DNA of 60,000 bases, taken from NCBI RefSeq assembly GCF_030272615.1, contig NC_081412.1, forward strand, positions 99,201,796 through 99,261,795, read 5' to 3'. Made by a program: the position numbers and the translations under genes. Below the pieces are notes generated by a model. It was not told where the DNA came from. It searched no databases and was given only the letters and a program-made list of their open reading frames with translations. Of this stretch, positions 1 to 12,559 are shown one piece after another. Source of the stretch: Cryptomeria japonica (taxonomy: Eukaryota; Streptophyta; Pinopsida; Cupressales; Cupressaceae). How positions within the stretch are numbered: the first letter of the stretch is position 1; each line of letters opens with the position of its first letter.

Positions 1-661
1 AGCATTTCTATCAACATTGCTACTACAACCTCCCTTGAGGTGATTTACAATTCAACCTTTCATTTACATCTAATTGCAAGTACTTTCTGTCATTACTTGG
101 TTAATTCCAAAACTGGGGTTTGACCTAAAGGCAAACCCCCAATCCCAACACATTTCCCTCTCTTTTTTGTGTGTAGGTTGTAGGTGCGCAGCTGTACTTT
201 CGGATTTGGACTTCATTTGCAAAGGTGGAAAAACAATTTTCGTTTCATGGATTTCCCGGAGGACCGTGTACATTCCCGCCATGATTTGGACAACTTTTCA
301 TCAATTTTGCAAGGTGTCTTCGTCTCGATATTTCATTGCCAAATCTAGGTGCATAGCTTCATCCCATATTCAGATCTCAAGTTATAATCAATTCTTTGTC
401 ACTTTTGCACTACATAATTCAATCAATTTCCTTTCTAAATCAAACAAAGGAATAAGGGGATCAACTTAACATTCTTAATTCATTCAGAATTCAATCTATC
501 ATCTTTGTGTGGAGATTGAATCTAGTGAATTACCCCTTATCTTCCTAATGTAATGGTGAAAAGTGCTTGAAGGATAATCAATAGTGAAACTCTCATCTCT
601 CTTTGAGGGAAAGGGTTAGTTTTCCTCTTGATCTATCACTCATCATTTTACCACCATTACA
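1..661 (+). repeat. E1 5' LTR (3' part)
   Basis: This matches 6427-7068 closely. It carries about 19 extra bases near 505-525 that the 3' LTR lacks. It ends CCATTACA, followed after three T by the PBS-like site. The hairpin motif at 261-287 has lost pairing on one side here but is perfect in the 3' LTR. Confidence 0.88.
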
Positions 662-664
662 TTT

Positions 665-680
665 TGGTGAACCCGACGTC
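665..680 (+). other. E1 primer-binding site
   Basis: TGGTGAACCCGACGTC starts four bases after the LTR end. E5 has the same sequence except for its last base, at the same distance. I could not assign the complementary tRNA with confidence. Confidence 0.7.
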
Positions 681-1769
681 TTGCATGTTTTCCTTTGAGC
701 AAAATTGCATATTTTTCATTTACAAGTTTCAACTTTCTACAAACTTAGTGGTTAATTCATTAAAAACCCTAGTTTTTAAATTTAAAATTGAACTTGTGAT
801 TTGTAAAAATTGCTTGTGGTTATCTTAGATCTGAAAATTGCTTTGTTTGTCAAATTCAATTTCCTCATTGTCTTGTTCAATCTGCAATTAAAATTTATAA
901 AATTAAGAGGTTACTTGTTAAAACCCTAATTTTTAAAAATCATATTGAACTTGTATAAAAATTGGATCTCCCTTTAATTTTCTAATTTCTGATTGTTCTC
1001 ATATTTGTTTTCAGTTCTACAATTCAAACTTTCAATTTTCCCCCTTTTCCCAAAATTCAAAATTCAAAATTAAGTGGTTAGGTCATCAAACCCTAATTTT
1101 TAAAATTAATTAGATTTTGTGTGAATTTCAAATCAATTTTAGTTGCATTCATATTTTTAAACATTTTCCAAGGTGTCCCTATCCATTAGGTTTGACCCTT
1201 TTCAAAATTGCACTTCAATTCCTCTTTTTTTCAAAACCCTAATAGGGTCCTATTTTCACATTTGTGCCTTCATTTCGCCCATCTAGAGATTGTAAAATTT
1301 GCCATTTTTTGGGGGTTAGCTTTAAAATCATCTTAATATCCATCCTTAAAAATTTTGAAAAAAGTTGGTCAGACCATGTGCGTTCCTGCCATGGTCCTCG
1401 ACTTTTTCTCGAAATTTCGGGAGACCGTTATGATTGTATTTAATAGCCTAAATCCAAAAGATTGGCTAATTTTATTGATTTTTGAACCCTCTAGAATCGG
1501 AAATACCTTCAAAATTCAACATTTCAACTTTCAAGAAATTTTTTAAAATTAAGAGCTTAATTATAGTCTGCCCTGATTTTAAAATTAAGTGGTATTCCCT
1601 TGGCCCTAATTTTAAAAATTCCAATTTCCTTTCATTTTTTGGAAATTGTTTCATCTTCCTCCTCCAACAAAGTTCAAAATGTGTAATCATTATTTTTCTT
1701 AAATTTTGCATTGCTCAATTTTTGCAATCTTTGTCCTTCAATTCAAAATTCAAATTTTCCCTCTAGGGT
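681..1769 (+). other. E1 leader between PBS and gag
   Basis: About 1.1 kb without a credible gene, rich in A/T and in short runs such as TTTTCAAAATTCAAAATT. It contains one GC-containing hairpin at 1372-1396 with a perfect 7-bp stem. E5 has a leader of similar length. Small open frames here (for example 1355-1546) are not conserved and are treated as chance. Confidence 0.7.
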
Positions 1770-4700
1770 ATGAGTTTTACCACTATCAGTCCTACCTATC
1801 CTATCCTCGTTAGACGAAGCATTAAAATTAAGGCATCCCAAGGTTTAATTACTGAGGAGATGGAGCCTAATTTGGGTGACTTCTTTAATGAGGATCATGC
1901 TAATTCTTTCCATCCTACTCATGTGCCCATTAATGGATCTCATGATGAAGAAGAAGCTTTAACTAGGGTTTCTTTAGATCAACTTTCTACATTAGACAAT
2001 CAATTTGATAGTTTTCAACAATGGATGTCCCAAGAATACCCTAATAGTGAACTTCCATTAATTGACGGTCTTGAGCGCATGCTTTAAAGTGATAAGAATG
2101 GAATTGATATATTGTGTGGCATTGCACATATTGTTGATTCTAATGTCATGCCTATCAAGAGTTGTGCCGAAACCCTAGGTTACTCACAACCTTCAATACA
2201 ATTCAATTCCTCTATTCCTTTGACCAATCCTATGACTAGTATTCCTACTTTCACATCCAACATCATGGCTACTTCAACTCAAAATTTCATCCCTACAACC
2301 ATAGGTCATGGGGGGAATCCCTCTTCTTCATTTAATCCTCCATCATTACCTATGTCTTCCATGAGTATTCCTATTATTCCTCAACCAATTAGTTTGACAC
2401 AAAGGGGCAATTCCTTCAACAACTTTATTCCTCCTTTAAGTGTCCCTTTTCCTACCCAATAATCACCAATGCCTACTTATCATAGTGTCCCACCACCTTA
2501 TTCTCAGTCCATGCCTTCTTTCAACATCATCATACCACCTTCTCAATCACCTATGTCTAACATGAATTCTTCCATCGAAATGACAATCAACAATCTTGCC
2601 CAAATTGTGATTGCTTCCATGAGTCAATCCAAGTTTAGTGTGCCCACCTTTGATGTTGTGAGCCCATTTTCTCTTGATATCGTCAAAGTCGTTCCACCTA
2701 AACATGTTGAGATCCCTCAATTGGAACTCTATAATGGAAAAGGTGATCCTCTTACGCATGTCAAAACATTTCAAACCCTGTGTACTGATTTTGCTTATGA
2801 TCAATGATTGCTTGTAAAACTATTTACAAGAACATTAAGAGATAACACTTTACAATGGTATTGCTCTCTGCCTTCTTATTCTATCACTTCCTTTCAATAA
2901 CTAGCAAATGTTTTCATCTAGCAATTTCAAAACAACATTGATCCTAAAATCACTTTGACTGATTTAATGCACTGTAAACAAGGTGTTAAAGAAAAAGTGA
3001 CTGATTCTATTGGTAGATATAAGCATTTGTGTGCTCAAATTTCATTTCATGTGCCTGATAATGATATTCAAAGACTTTTCATTTCTAATTTACAAAAAGA
3101 TGTCAGGGAAAAGCTTCTTTTGTCTGAGTTTACTTCCTTTCCGCAGTTGTGCGCAACACTCCACAATTATCAACTGGTTGTGAGTCAAATGGAGCAATCC
3201 ACTCCTATGGCTCCGAGTGATAAGAGGGAGAGTGTTCAACAACCATTTTTTAAGTTCAAACCAACAAAAAGCTTCATCAAATTCAATGATCCAATCAACA
3301 ACAACCATGTGAATGCTATAATAGGCATGCCTCCTATTTCTATTTTTTTCCAAAGAGAAAGACAGTTTACTCCTTTGAATGAATCTTTGCATAGAATTAT
3401 GTCTCTATTATTACATAGAAATGTTATCAAACTTCCTCCTATAAAACAAGTTGATCCTTCCAAACTTGCATCTCCTCATTTTGATAACAATTCATTTTGC
3501 CAATTTCATCGTCAACCTGGTCATGATACTGAGAAATATTTTGCATTAAAACATAACGTTAATAATACTATATCTGTGGCAGAAGTGAATGATAAAGGGA
3601 ATAAATCAGTTTCTCCTCCTAATCAAAATTTCAATATTTTCACTGATCCCTTGCCATCTCATACCTCTAACATTATTGAGATTGTGCCTAATTCTCTCTA
3701 TTCTAAAACACTCATCTATATGGCTCCAAACTTGGTTAATATGGTAGAAACACAAGATTTGCCTAAGGATCCTTGTATTACATTTGACCCTAGTGAGACC
3801 ATTAGAGCACCTGGTGGCCCTTTATATATAGTTGCAAAGGTTAAGGATATCCCTTGCCATGGTGCCCTGATTGATCCCTCTTGCATGGTTAATGTTATAA
3901 CTGAAGAGTATCTTTTCACTTTACGATTGCATAAACCACTATATGATGCTTCTAATGTAGTTTTGAAGTTATTTGATGGCTTCTCTTCTCCTACCATTGG
4001 CTCTATCACCCCTCCTGTTGAAGTTCATGCTAAATCCATGGATGCTGACTTTGTTATCATACCTTCCTTTGAGAAATTCCATGTGAAGTTGGGCTATCCT
4101 TGGCTATCTTCCATGAAGGTTGTTGCTTCTCCAATCAACAAGTGTCTTAAATTTCCTCATAATGGAGAAATCATAACTATGAACCATAGCTTATTTTGTC
4201 CATCCGAAAGAAGCCTTGGTGTTCCTATTGATCTCTTTTGACCTAAACAATTTCAATCTCTTCCATCAAGGAGTGATTCTCTTTTTCAATCTTATCAAAT
4301 ATGGATGATATGATCTTATCCTTAAGTCAACCTAGATCGCCAACACTTGACATTCCTATTATTCTTCAAGATGAGGTTCTTCCCCTCTCGGATAGAACTA
4401 ATCTCCCTCCTAAGGAAAATTGTCCACCTACTTCTATGGATGTGACTTTACCCTCTCTTAAGGAGAACCCCAATATTCTTCCTAAGGTTAGACCTATCCC
4501 TCCTCCCCATGATGGACTTGGTCTCATTACTACACCTAATATTCCTCCTTTCTATGGTACAATTCCACCTCCTTCCTCTTATTGAGAGAAGAGGACCGCC
4601 TCTCCTATTGTTCAACCAAAAATACCTCAACCTAAACCTTCCACTATAATGGAGAAAGTCATCCCTCCTTCTTCAAATTTTCCTCCTCCTTCTCAGCCTT

Positions 4701-5190
4701 CCACTAAGACTCGACGGAATCGTTGTGCGAGAGAATGCTGATGAAGACGTCGGGTTCGAGCTTGTGAAGCTATCCCTCAAAATACCCAGTCTCCTCAGAC
4801 TCCAACAGTTGACATGATTCCCCTTTCTCCTAAGCAAGATGTTCAACCAACATCTCCAAATCATAAGTTGCATAAAACATGCGATGGTTTTACTCCTATT
4901 CATGTTCTTGCTCCTCTTTGTTTAAACTTTGATGAAGAAATGGGTGAAAATGTTATTCATAATGGCAATACAAATCCTAATGCTTGTGATAGTGATAGTG
5001 AGTATGTTGATGTGGACAAACATTTATCGGATGAGTTTTCACAAACCCTAATCCTAGCTCCTCGAATCAAACAAAGTGACTTACAACATGAGCATAGTCC
5101 TTGTTTGGATCTTGTGATAGTTCCATCTGTTGTGCTCGATGTCACTTGTCTGGCATGCTGCTCACCTTCTTGTAATAGTAATCAGCAAAT
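1770..5190 (+). pseudogene. E1 gag/protease-like gene, broken
   Basis: This is collinear with the intact 1147-codon ORF of E5. The start at 1770 is supported because both proteins begin MSFTTISPTY. Order: N-terminal part, Pro/Ser/Thr-rich stretch, Retrotrans_gag-like region (about 2690-3220), a CHHC knuckle in which the last Cys is Tyr (HDTEKY, about 3497-3540), a retropepsin-like region (about 3800-4240) and a Pro-rich tail. Breaks include in-frame stops at 2085, 2460 and 2805, more near 2898 and 2920, and one at 4239, plus a frameshift near 4305 and later stops near 4585 and 4740. At the protease active-site position it reads LIDPSCM, as in E5, so the usual D-[ST/G]-G is absent. The C-terminal end cannot be fixed exactly because the two copies diverge after about 5150. 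Confidence 0.82.
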
Positions 5191-5906
5191 CTCTCTCTCT
5201 TCTTTCTTTCTATTTTGTGACCATTCTTCTATTTTTATCCCTGTTTTTCTATTGTTCCCTTAATATCTACTTGGGGATGATGCAAAGTATTGAGATCTTT
5301 TCTTGGTCTCTTTCATGTTGACTCAAAAGACATCATCTCTTCCCTTTCTTCTAAGGTAGTGTCCTTCTTAGGGAAATGAAGATTATTATATGCATATACA
5401 TACATGATATACATGAGTTATCATACAACATACTGACCCCGAGGAAAGTGACACTACCTCATGTTTTGTGTTAATTATCCTTGGCTTTATACCTCAATTG
5501 GGGGCTAAATCCTTGTTATAACGTGCTCCCTTTCTTTTCTCTCTCTTGGGTGTATCCTACCTTAAATCAATCGCTCCCAATAAGGTGCGTGCAATCATTT
5601 TAACATGGGGGCATACACTCCGCTCATTCTTTCCTTCTTGTGATACTTAGAATTACTTAGTGAACTTTGCTTTGCTTTGTAATCTTTTGTATCCTTGCTT
5701 TCATGACTCATAGTGAAGGGAACTTTTCTACTTGCAGTCATGGTTCTCTCCTTCTTGATCTTCCCTTTTACTTTGTCAATCAAATTCGTAAGATCTCAAG
5801 TCCACTAGGGGCTTGGTGCATCTTGCCTCCTTGACGTGGTGCAAGTCCTTCAATCTTGTTTCTTTGTACTTTACTGACAGTATTGGCATACATTTATACT
5901 CCCGCT
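5191..5906 (+). other. E1 3' untranslated region
   Basis: Non-coding stretch that is recognisably similar to 24722-25445 of E5, for example around the CCCCGAGGAAAGTGAC block near 5438. No gene seen. Confidence 0.65.
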
Positions 5907-5921
5907 AAAGTGGGGGCTAAA
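5907..5921 (+). other. E1 polypurine tract
   Basis: AAAGTGGGGGCTAAA lies directly against the 3' LTR. The same 15 bases lie against the E5 3' LTR on the minus strand at 24707-24721. Confidence 0.85.
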
Positions 5922-6228
5922 TGTAGTGTCATAAAATTGCGACCCTAGCAATTTATGACTGCATTAGGGTCCTCACGCATGCAAACTCAAATCCTCTAGC
6001 CTGATCAGAGACTGGAGAGTGCTCGACTTGTGAAAACTGCTTCTTCCTTGGCCTTTGCATCACTCTGTCCACACTCTGCCCTGGAGAAAGGGGTAGAAAA
6101 AGGGCATGACACCCCTATCCCTACCCTATTTTGGGGCAGGACCTTTCTAGAGCAAGCATTATGGGTTGTGTAGTGAGTGCGAAATCTCCCCAATGTCGGC
6201 CCGTGATGAAATTCAATTCCTTCAAACA

Positions 6229-6240
6229 TGTATTTAAGGG
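6229..6240 (+). promoter_or_regulatory. E1 LTR TATA-like box
   Basis: TGTATTTAAGGG is the best TATA-like sequence in this LTR, about 310 bases from its start. This is a sequence match only. Confidence 0.4.
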
Positions 6241-6682
6241 GGTATTCGCTCTCTTATTTGCATAAGGAGGATGGGTGGAAAATTCACAAGCGATCAAGAA
6301 TTCAAGCATTCAAGCATTCTTTTCCAGCATCGAGGATTCTCAAGTCTCCCTTCAAGGCTAGGTGTTGCATTCAAGTCAATGATTCAACCATTGAAGAGGA
6401 GATTGATTTTAACCTAGAATTACACACAAGCATTTCTATCAATATTTCTACTACAACCTCCCTTGAGGTGATTTACAATTCAGTCTTTCATTTACATCTA
6501 CTTGTAAGTACTTTCTTTCATTACTTGGTTAATTCTGAAATTGGGGTTTGACCTAAAGGCAAACCCCTAATCCCAACACATTTCCCTCTCTTTTTTGTGT
6601 GTAGGTTGTAGGTGTGCAACTATATATTCAGATTCGGGCTTCATTTGCAAAGGCAAAAAAACCATTTCACGGATTTCTCGGA

Positions 6683-6709
6683 GGACCGTGTACATTCCCG
6701 CCACGGTCC
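6683..6709 (+). other. Hairpin motif in E1 LTR
   Basis: Perfect inverted repeat GGACCGTG / CACGGTCC with an 11-base loop. Equivalent motifs occur in the E1 leader, the E5 LTRs and the E5 leader. It lies downstream of the TATA-like box, so it would be in the transcript. Confidence 0.75.
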
Positions 6710-7068
6710 AGACAACTTTTCGTCAAATTTGCAGGGTGACTTTGTCTCGACATTTCACTGCCAAATCCAGGTGCACAACTTCATGCCATATTCATATCTC
6801 AAGTTATAATCAATTCTTTGTCACTTTTGCACTACATAATTCAATTCATTTCCTTTCTAAATCAAACAAAGGAATAAGGGGATCAAGTTAACATTCTTAA
6901 TTCATTCAGAATTCAATCTATCATCTTTCTAGTGAATTACCCCTTATCTTCCTAATGTAATGGTTAAAAGTGCTTGAAGGATAATCAATAGTGAAACTCT
7001 CATCTCTCTTTGAGGGAAAGGGTTAGTTTTCCTCTTTATCTATCACTCATCATTTTCCCACCATTACA

Positions 7069-7745
7069 ATGTCGTAATAAAAACTTGCATAGTAAAAGGC
7101 TTCACTCACAAACAACAGACAAATAAAATATCACACTCCTTTGCTTCTCTAGTTTCAAGACATATTTGAGTCGCTCAAGATATATGATATCAAAATAAAA
7201 AACAACCTTAGTTTAACATGCATGATACTTTATGTATTTTGTTAGATAAAACATCTTGCAAGTAGATCTTTATTTTAGTTTGTTCAGTTGTTGTTTTGAT
7301 GTTTACCATTGATAGTCATGATCTTCATTTTTGTTCAGGATGTCTTTGTTTTGATTGTTATCTGCTTCGTTAAAAATTCTAAAAGGCGAGATGCCCCCAG
7401 TTGTAGTCAGGATTTTGCCCCTAACTATCTATACTTATTTTGATATGGATATATACATTGGAGACCAAGCCATGGTGAGATATAAAGTGGATAATTGTTT
7501 GGATAATCAAGGACAATGACTACGCTAAGTGTATCCGAGATTGTGTTGCATTTTTCAAAGTTTTGTGATGGCTATAGAATTAGTTCAAATGGATGCAAAA
7601 GGATATGATATGGGTACATATATATGGAAGAGCCGATATATCACAGATAACGCCTGTTGCCAGGTTTTCACTATTTGTTTTTATTGCACTTTTTTATTTT
7701 TATTTTATTTTTAATTTTGATTTTTTTTTGCCTTATCTGTGCATT
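7069..7745 (-). other. E2 sequence downstream of pol
   Basis: Non-coding. On the minus strand there are two G-rich tracts, GTTAGGGGCAAAATC near 7412-7426 and AACTGGGGGCAT at 7391-7402, which are possible polypurine tracts. No LTR start with TG follows either one. The ORF at 7529-7714 on the plus strand has no recognisable content. Confidence 0.45.
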
Positions 7746-8940
7746 GGATAAATTAGGTATAGAAATTTTTGAGATGCAAACTATTGATAGGTTCATCAAA
7801 CAGGTCCTCTTCTAATGTAGATAACTGCTATGTCCCTGATCCATAAGCAGATATGATGACAAAAGGACCTAGCCAATTTGGTTCAAACTTGCCCTTCTTT
7901 TCCCGATCCTATTGATTGTGGGGATTTTACTTTTGTACCAAGTCACCGATTTGAAATACTCTTGGCTTTGCCTTGTGATTGTAGCTTTCACACAAACGTT
8001 GCTGATATGCTTTGAGGTGATCAAAAGTACATTATCGATGTTCATCTAGCAACTCCAACTCTTGCAATCTGTTTACCTGATATTCCTCATCTGGAATGAG
8101 TCCCTTTAGTGATACTTTGAGTGATAGAATCTCAACCTCAATAGGTAGAATTGCCTATGATCTATACACTAGTGAGTATGGTGTTGCTCCTATAGGTGTG
8201 TGGATACCAGTTCTGTAGGCCCATAATGATGGATTGAGTTGAACATGCCAATCACGACCAACCTTGTTCACTGTTTTCTTCAGGATTTTCAGGATGGTTT
8301 TGTTTGAGGCCTCTTCTTGGCCATTCCCTTATGGATAATATGGTGTGGAGAAATGATGTTGGATATGGATTCATTCACAAAGTTCTTGCACATCTTGATT
8401 CTTGAAAGGTCTTCCATTATCTGTAATAATGGAACTAGGAATGTCATACTGACAAATAAGATAATTTAGGATAAAAGAGGATATTTACTTGTTGGTAATA
8501 GTAGTCAATGGGACGACCTCTATCCACTTTGTAAAATACTCAGTGGTCGTGATGATAAACTTATGTTTATTTGATGAATAAGGATTCATCTTGCCCACTA
8601 AGTCGAGTCCCCATTGACAGAATGACCATGATGTGGTGAACGGTTGCAGCTCCTGAGCTAGTGCATGCATAAGATTGCCATGAATTTGGCATTTTGGGCA
8701 TTTTATGGCAAACTAATATGATTCCTTTTCCATGGTTAGCCAATAATGATCCATCCTTAGAAGTTTCTTGGCAAGAGTAGGACCACTCGAACGTGTGCCA
8801 CAAATACCTTCATGAAGTTCATGCAAGGAGGTTTCAGATTTGTTACGATCCAGACATCGAAGAAGAGTACCATCAAGACCTCGGTGGTAAATTGTGTCAA
8901 CGGTTAGGGTATAATGGGATGCTTGACGAATAAAGTTGTG
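7746..8940 (-). pseudogene. E2 integrase (Tat type), broken
   Basis: Read on the minus strand, the zinc-binding part is near 8700-8860 (HEGICGTRSSGP, with the usual second His replaced by Arg, then CPKCQIHG). The catalytic core follows: WGLDLVG, ITDNGRP and GNGQEEASNK place the D, D and E residues. The C-terminal part reads GKFEPNWLGPF, ending in PINSLHLKNFY. It would insert cDNA into the genome. Several in-frame stops (for example just after LTTITNK near 8485) break it. No chromodomain follows. The match to Tat integrases is clear despite decay. Confidence 0.8.
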
Positions 8941-9174
8941 TTTCTGGTTTTAGGATAGATCTAGTGGAAGAATATTGTTTTTTAGGTAGGTGTAGATCTT
9001 TCCATAGAGGGGTGAGTCGGAACTAACTATGTGGCATTTGACTTGGGATTCAAAATTGTCATAGGTAGGGGAAAATAGTTGTTCCACCAAGAACTCATAA
9101 CAATTCTGTTTGTCTGGTATTTGCAGGAGTGATGCAATGGTTGCCATGTCGTTTGCAGCTTTGTTGTCCAACCT

Positions 9175-9500
9175 TGGAATCTATTCAAATTTGATGTCCA
9201 CAAATTACTTTTTGAAGTCGTCCACCATGCATTTGTAGGGCATCAGCTTGTCATCCTTTGTCTAATAATCATCATTAACCTGATTAATGACTAATTGTGA
9301 GTCTCCAAAGACTTCAACTCTGTGATCATCCACTCTATGACCATTTTGATACCCGTGACTAGAGATTTGTACTCAACAATGTTATTTGTGCAAGGAAACA
9401 TCAATCTGTAAGATTTAGGAATACTGTGTCCTTATGGAATGATTAATAGAACACCGACTCCTGATCCATGTTGTGTGTATGATCTGTCAAAGTATAAGAC
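9175..9500 (-). pseudogene. E2 second (archaeal-type) RNase H, broken
   Basis: The minus-strand translation reads LYFDRSYTQHGSGVGVLL, a stop, then PKSYRLMFPCTNNIVEYK and LVTGIKM. This is the extra RNase H found between the ordinary RNase H and integrase in Tat elements. The first catalytic Asp (FDRS, usually FDGS) and the Glu of VEYK are visible. Stops break the frame. It is the strongest single reason for calling E2 a Tat element. Confidence 0.75.
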
Positions 9501-10060
9501 TCATAGTTTTGTTGATATTGTGAGATCATTTGTATCTGGAAATTCCACATAGATTGGATGACTGTCTTGTAATGGTGCTTCTACTAGCTGATCTGCGATA
9601 GCTTGACTTTTGATAGCCCTTTTATCTGTGTAGTGAATGTCAAACTCACTTAGAATCATGACCCATTTAGCTAACCTCCTTGTGAGAGCGACTTTGCTGA
9701 GTAGATATTTTAACAGGTCAATATTTGCCACCAACTTGATTGTGTGAGCTAACATATAATGGCAAAATTTTTGAGAAGCAAAGACCACTTCCAAACAAGC
9801 CTTTTCAATGTATGTGTAGTTGGGCTCGTATCTATTCAATGTCCTACTGATGTAGTATATTGCTCTTTCCTTGGTCGCTGAATATTCTTGTGCTAACAAT
9901 GCTCCTAGTGATACCTTTGTAGCTGATATGTAAAGAATAAGAGTTTTGTCAGCTATTGGTGATACCAAGATAGGTGGATTCATCAAATATTGCTTTAGTT
10001 GATGAAATGATTCTACACATTGATCTTCCCATCTAAAAGGAACATTCTTGTGGAGTAGAC
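9501..10060 (-). pseudogene. E2 RNase H (gypsy type), broken
   Basis: A 161-codon open stretch at 9501-9986 starts MMNPPILVSP. It contains LYISATKVSLGALLAQ (usual Asp replaced by Ser after YI), then YYISRTLNRYE, the Glu of YIEKACLEVV, and TDKRAIKSQAIADQL. This is the RNase H/tether region after RT in gypsy Pol. The sequence just upstream carries stops, so the unit is not functional. Confidence 0.78.
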
Positions 10061-11072
10061 GAGTGAATGGAAGACACTTGTTAGCTAGTTGAGAAATGAA
10101 TCTTCTTACGCATTATAGCCATCCTTGTAGAGATCTTAATTGACTAATATTTTTAGGAGGTGGCATCTCCATGATTGCTTGTACCTTTGCGGGGTCTACC
10201 TAGATTCCTGTCCACCTAGATTCCTTTTTCTGATACTATGTATCCCAAGAGTTTGTCGGATGTTACACCGAAGATACTTTTTATGATTTATTTGAATGGT
10301 GAATTGTTCCAGCCTTTGAAATATTTTTTCTAGACTCTTCAGGTGTCCTTCTCTTGTAAATGATTAGGATAATAAGTCATCTACATAGTCCTCCATGAAT
10401 GTGTGCATCATGCCATGAAATATTGTAATCATTTCTCAGCGATAGGTCGCTCCTGCATTCTTCAAGCCGAAAGGCATAACATTCTAGCAATAAGTACCCT
10501 AGGGACATATAAATGTTGCTTTATCTTGGTCTTCTGGTGCTATCTTAATTTTATTGTAGCCTGAGAAACCATCTATGAGTGATGGGTAAAGGAAAATCAT
10601 CTTTTGGACAAGCCTTGTGAGATCCCTATAGTCTATACAAATTCTGATATTTTTATTTGGATTAGATATAGGTACAATGTTAGAGATCCATTCCGCATAA
10701 TCTATAGGTTGGATGAATCCTACATCAAGCAACTTCTTTAGTTGTTCTTTAACCAATATGGCGACAAGTGGGTTCATTTTTCTTAGTTTTTTGTTGACAT
10801 GCTTAGCTCCTGGAGCTATAGATAAGTGGTGCATGATCAGATCTAAATCTACCTCTGGTATATCTGCATAGGACCAAGCAAAATTGATTTTCTTTTCTTT
10901 GAAGAATTTGATGAAGTCAGGTTTTTCTTGTTCTGTTAATGACTTTGCCAGGTGTATAGTCTTTGTTGTTGCTTCAGTGTTGATGTTGATTGATTGAGTT
11001 GGTTCAATCAAAATTGGTGATCTCTCCTGATAATGTTTAGGAAGAGTGTCAAGTCTCTCATCCTCTAGCACC
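10061..11072 (-). pseudogene. E2 reverse transcriptase, broken
   Basis: Open at 10499-11071. Motifs in order: IHLAKSLTEQEK, DIPEVDLDLIMHHL, RICIDYRDLTR, then DGFSGYNKIKIAPED and ATFICP. About 20 residues expected between the DYRDL block and DGFSGYN are missing, which is an internal deletion. Continuing past a stop, PFGLKNAGATY and EDYVDDLL (catalytic YVDD) are visible down to about 10390. The polymerase would copy element RNA into cDNA; here it is dead. Confidence 0.82.
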
Positions 11073-12557
11073 TCAAAGAGGTTTTCACCGTCAGATACGT
11101 CCTTTGTTTTTACTTTTTTTATGATCTAATACTATCATTAAATGGTTTTCACCATTAGATTGATTTTTTATTTCATTCATTTTGCGACTAAGAGACTTGA
11201 CACTCTCCTGATTGAGAATTTCATTATGAGATTCGCTGGTGAAACATGTTTCTGGATTCAGGAAACAAAGGTAATGAACAATAACTTCATCATCTTGAAA
11301 AATAAGGACATTGAGTGGTTCGGTTTGTTCCTAATCAATGAGTTCGAGATACATTAATGGTAAGGGATCGTCTGGTGGGTTAAGCTCTATAGCAGTGAGG
11401 GTCATGATGGACACATTGTCAGTAACATGGGTAAGGTCTATAATGGTACTCTCTTCGGTATTGCCTATTTCATAGAGACACTACTCATTCTCGTTGACTT
11501 CATAGATATTTTGTGGTCCAAATTCAAATGATCTAGACCCCGAGCCTTGTCCCTCATCAAGTGTGGGTGTATATGTATGGATTACATTTACATCAATATC
11601 TTCAGTTACTTTGGAGCAAGTATCCCATTCATATTCATTTGAGTCAGTTTCAGAATCACTTTCTAGGACTTTATTGTTGTATGTGATGGGAATGCCATCA
11701 GGTGAGAAGGGTTTTGCTTTTGGTACCGTTCATGCTTTAGTTACTATACTTTCTTGTATTCCATTTGGGTCAGATTCTATGCTAGGCTGCAAGTTATGAA
11801 TCTATTTGTGAGAAGCCTCCTCTCTTTGTATGACAAGCTCTTCTTGATGTTTCTGATATTCCTCTTCCTTATGTTTGCATAATTCCTCATCAGTTGCTTG
11901 TTGTCGTGTTAATTCCTTCTTCTTTTGTGGTTTCTTTTTATTGATTTTGTTGATCTCGTTGTTGATGTTGTCCATACCCTAGTCCAGATTTATCTTTGGC
12001 AAGTTGTGAGTGTGGTTGGATTGGCTTTATGATACCTTCTTTCCATTTGCCGTTAGGATCATTTCCTAAATATCCCATCCTTTTCCATGATTCTGAACTC
12101 GTTGCCATATTTCTTTGTTGGGAGAGTGACACTTAACATTGTTGCATGTGTGTCTTCATCATCCTTGTATAACTAGTTCAATACATCTTTGTCATTTGTT
12201 TCATCTGCTAGTGTTCCTTCTTGAATGAACATACCATCAAACATTTTGATAGGTTGTGAAGATTGCTATCTTGAAGTTGATGGTTATCCATGAGACCTTG
12301 GCGAAATTGGCAATTTTGATAGACAAAGGGATTCAAAAGAGTATTCTCCAATGCCTTTGTCCTTTAACTTCATACTTTTCTCAAAATTTATGGATAGAGA
12401 TTTGAGTTGATCTTGACTGTTTGATGATGTGGAAGTGAGAGCTTCCCTGTTATGTGGTACAAGAACATTTTGAACCACTTTGAGACTATTACAACATTGG
12501 AAAGGATTAGTATCTGCTGTGATGGAGATTTCTTATCCATCATATAGGAATTTTAGA
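11073..12557 (-). other. E2 linker between protease and RT
   Basis: About 1.5 kb with only short open pieces (11938-12132 and 12284-12478, minus). Probably the poorly conserved linker of the Tat polyprotein. I recognise no domain. Confidence 0.5.
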
Positions 12558-12559
12558 CA

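Larger units (their letters stand above)
1..7068 (+). mobile_element. E1: non-autonomous gypsy-like LTR element, 5' end cut by window
   Basis: LTR copies lie at 1-661 (its first roughly 505 bases are outside the window) and 5922-7068. Between them are a PBS-like site, a 1.1 kb AT-rich leader, a broken gag/protease-like gene and a purine tract. No reverse transcriptase, RNase H or integrase is present in any frame, so the element could not copy itself. The coding plan, PBS and polypurine tract match E5 at 23480-31292, which makes E1 an older member of the same family. The target-site duplication cannot be tested because the left flank is missing. Family membership is seen in the sequence; assignment to Ty3/gypsy rests on the Gag type and the C-x2-H-x4-H-x4-C knuckle. 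Confidence 0.88.
5922..7068 (+). repeat. E1 3' LTR
   Basis: 1147 bp beginning TGTAGTGTC and ending CCATTACA. A TATA-like TATTTAAG is at about 6231-6238. Downstream of it, at 6683-6709, is a perfect hairpin with GGACCGTG, an 11-base loop and CACGGTCC. The start TGTAG and the first 20 bases resemble the E5 LTR start. Confidence 0.88.
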
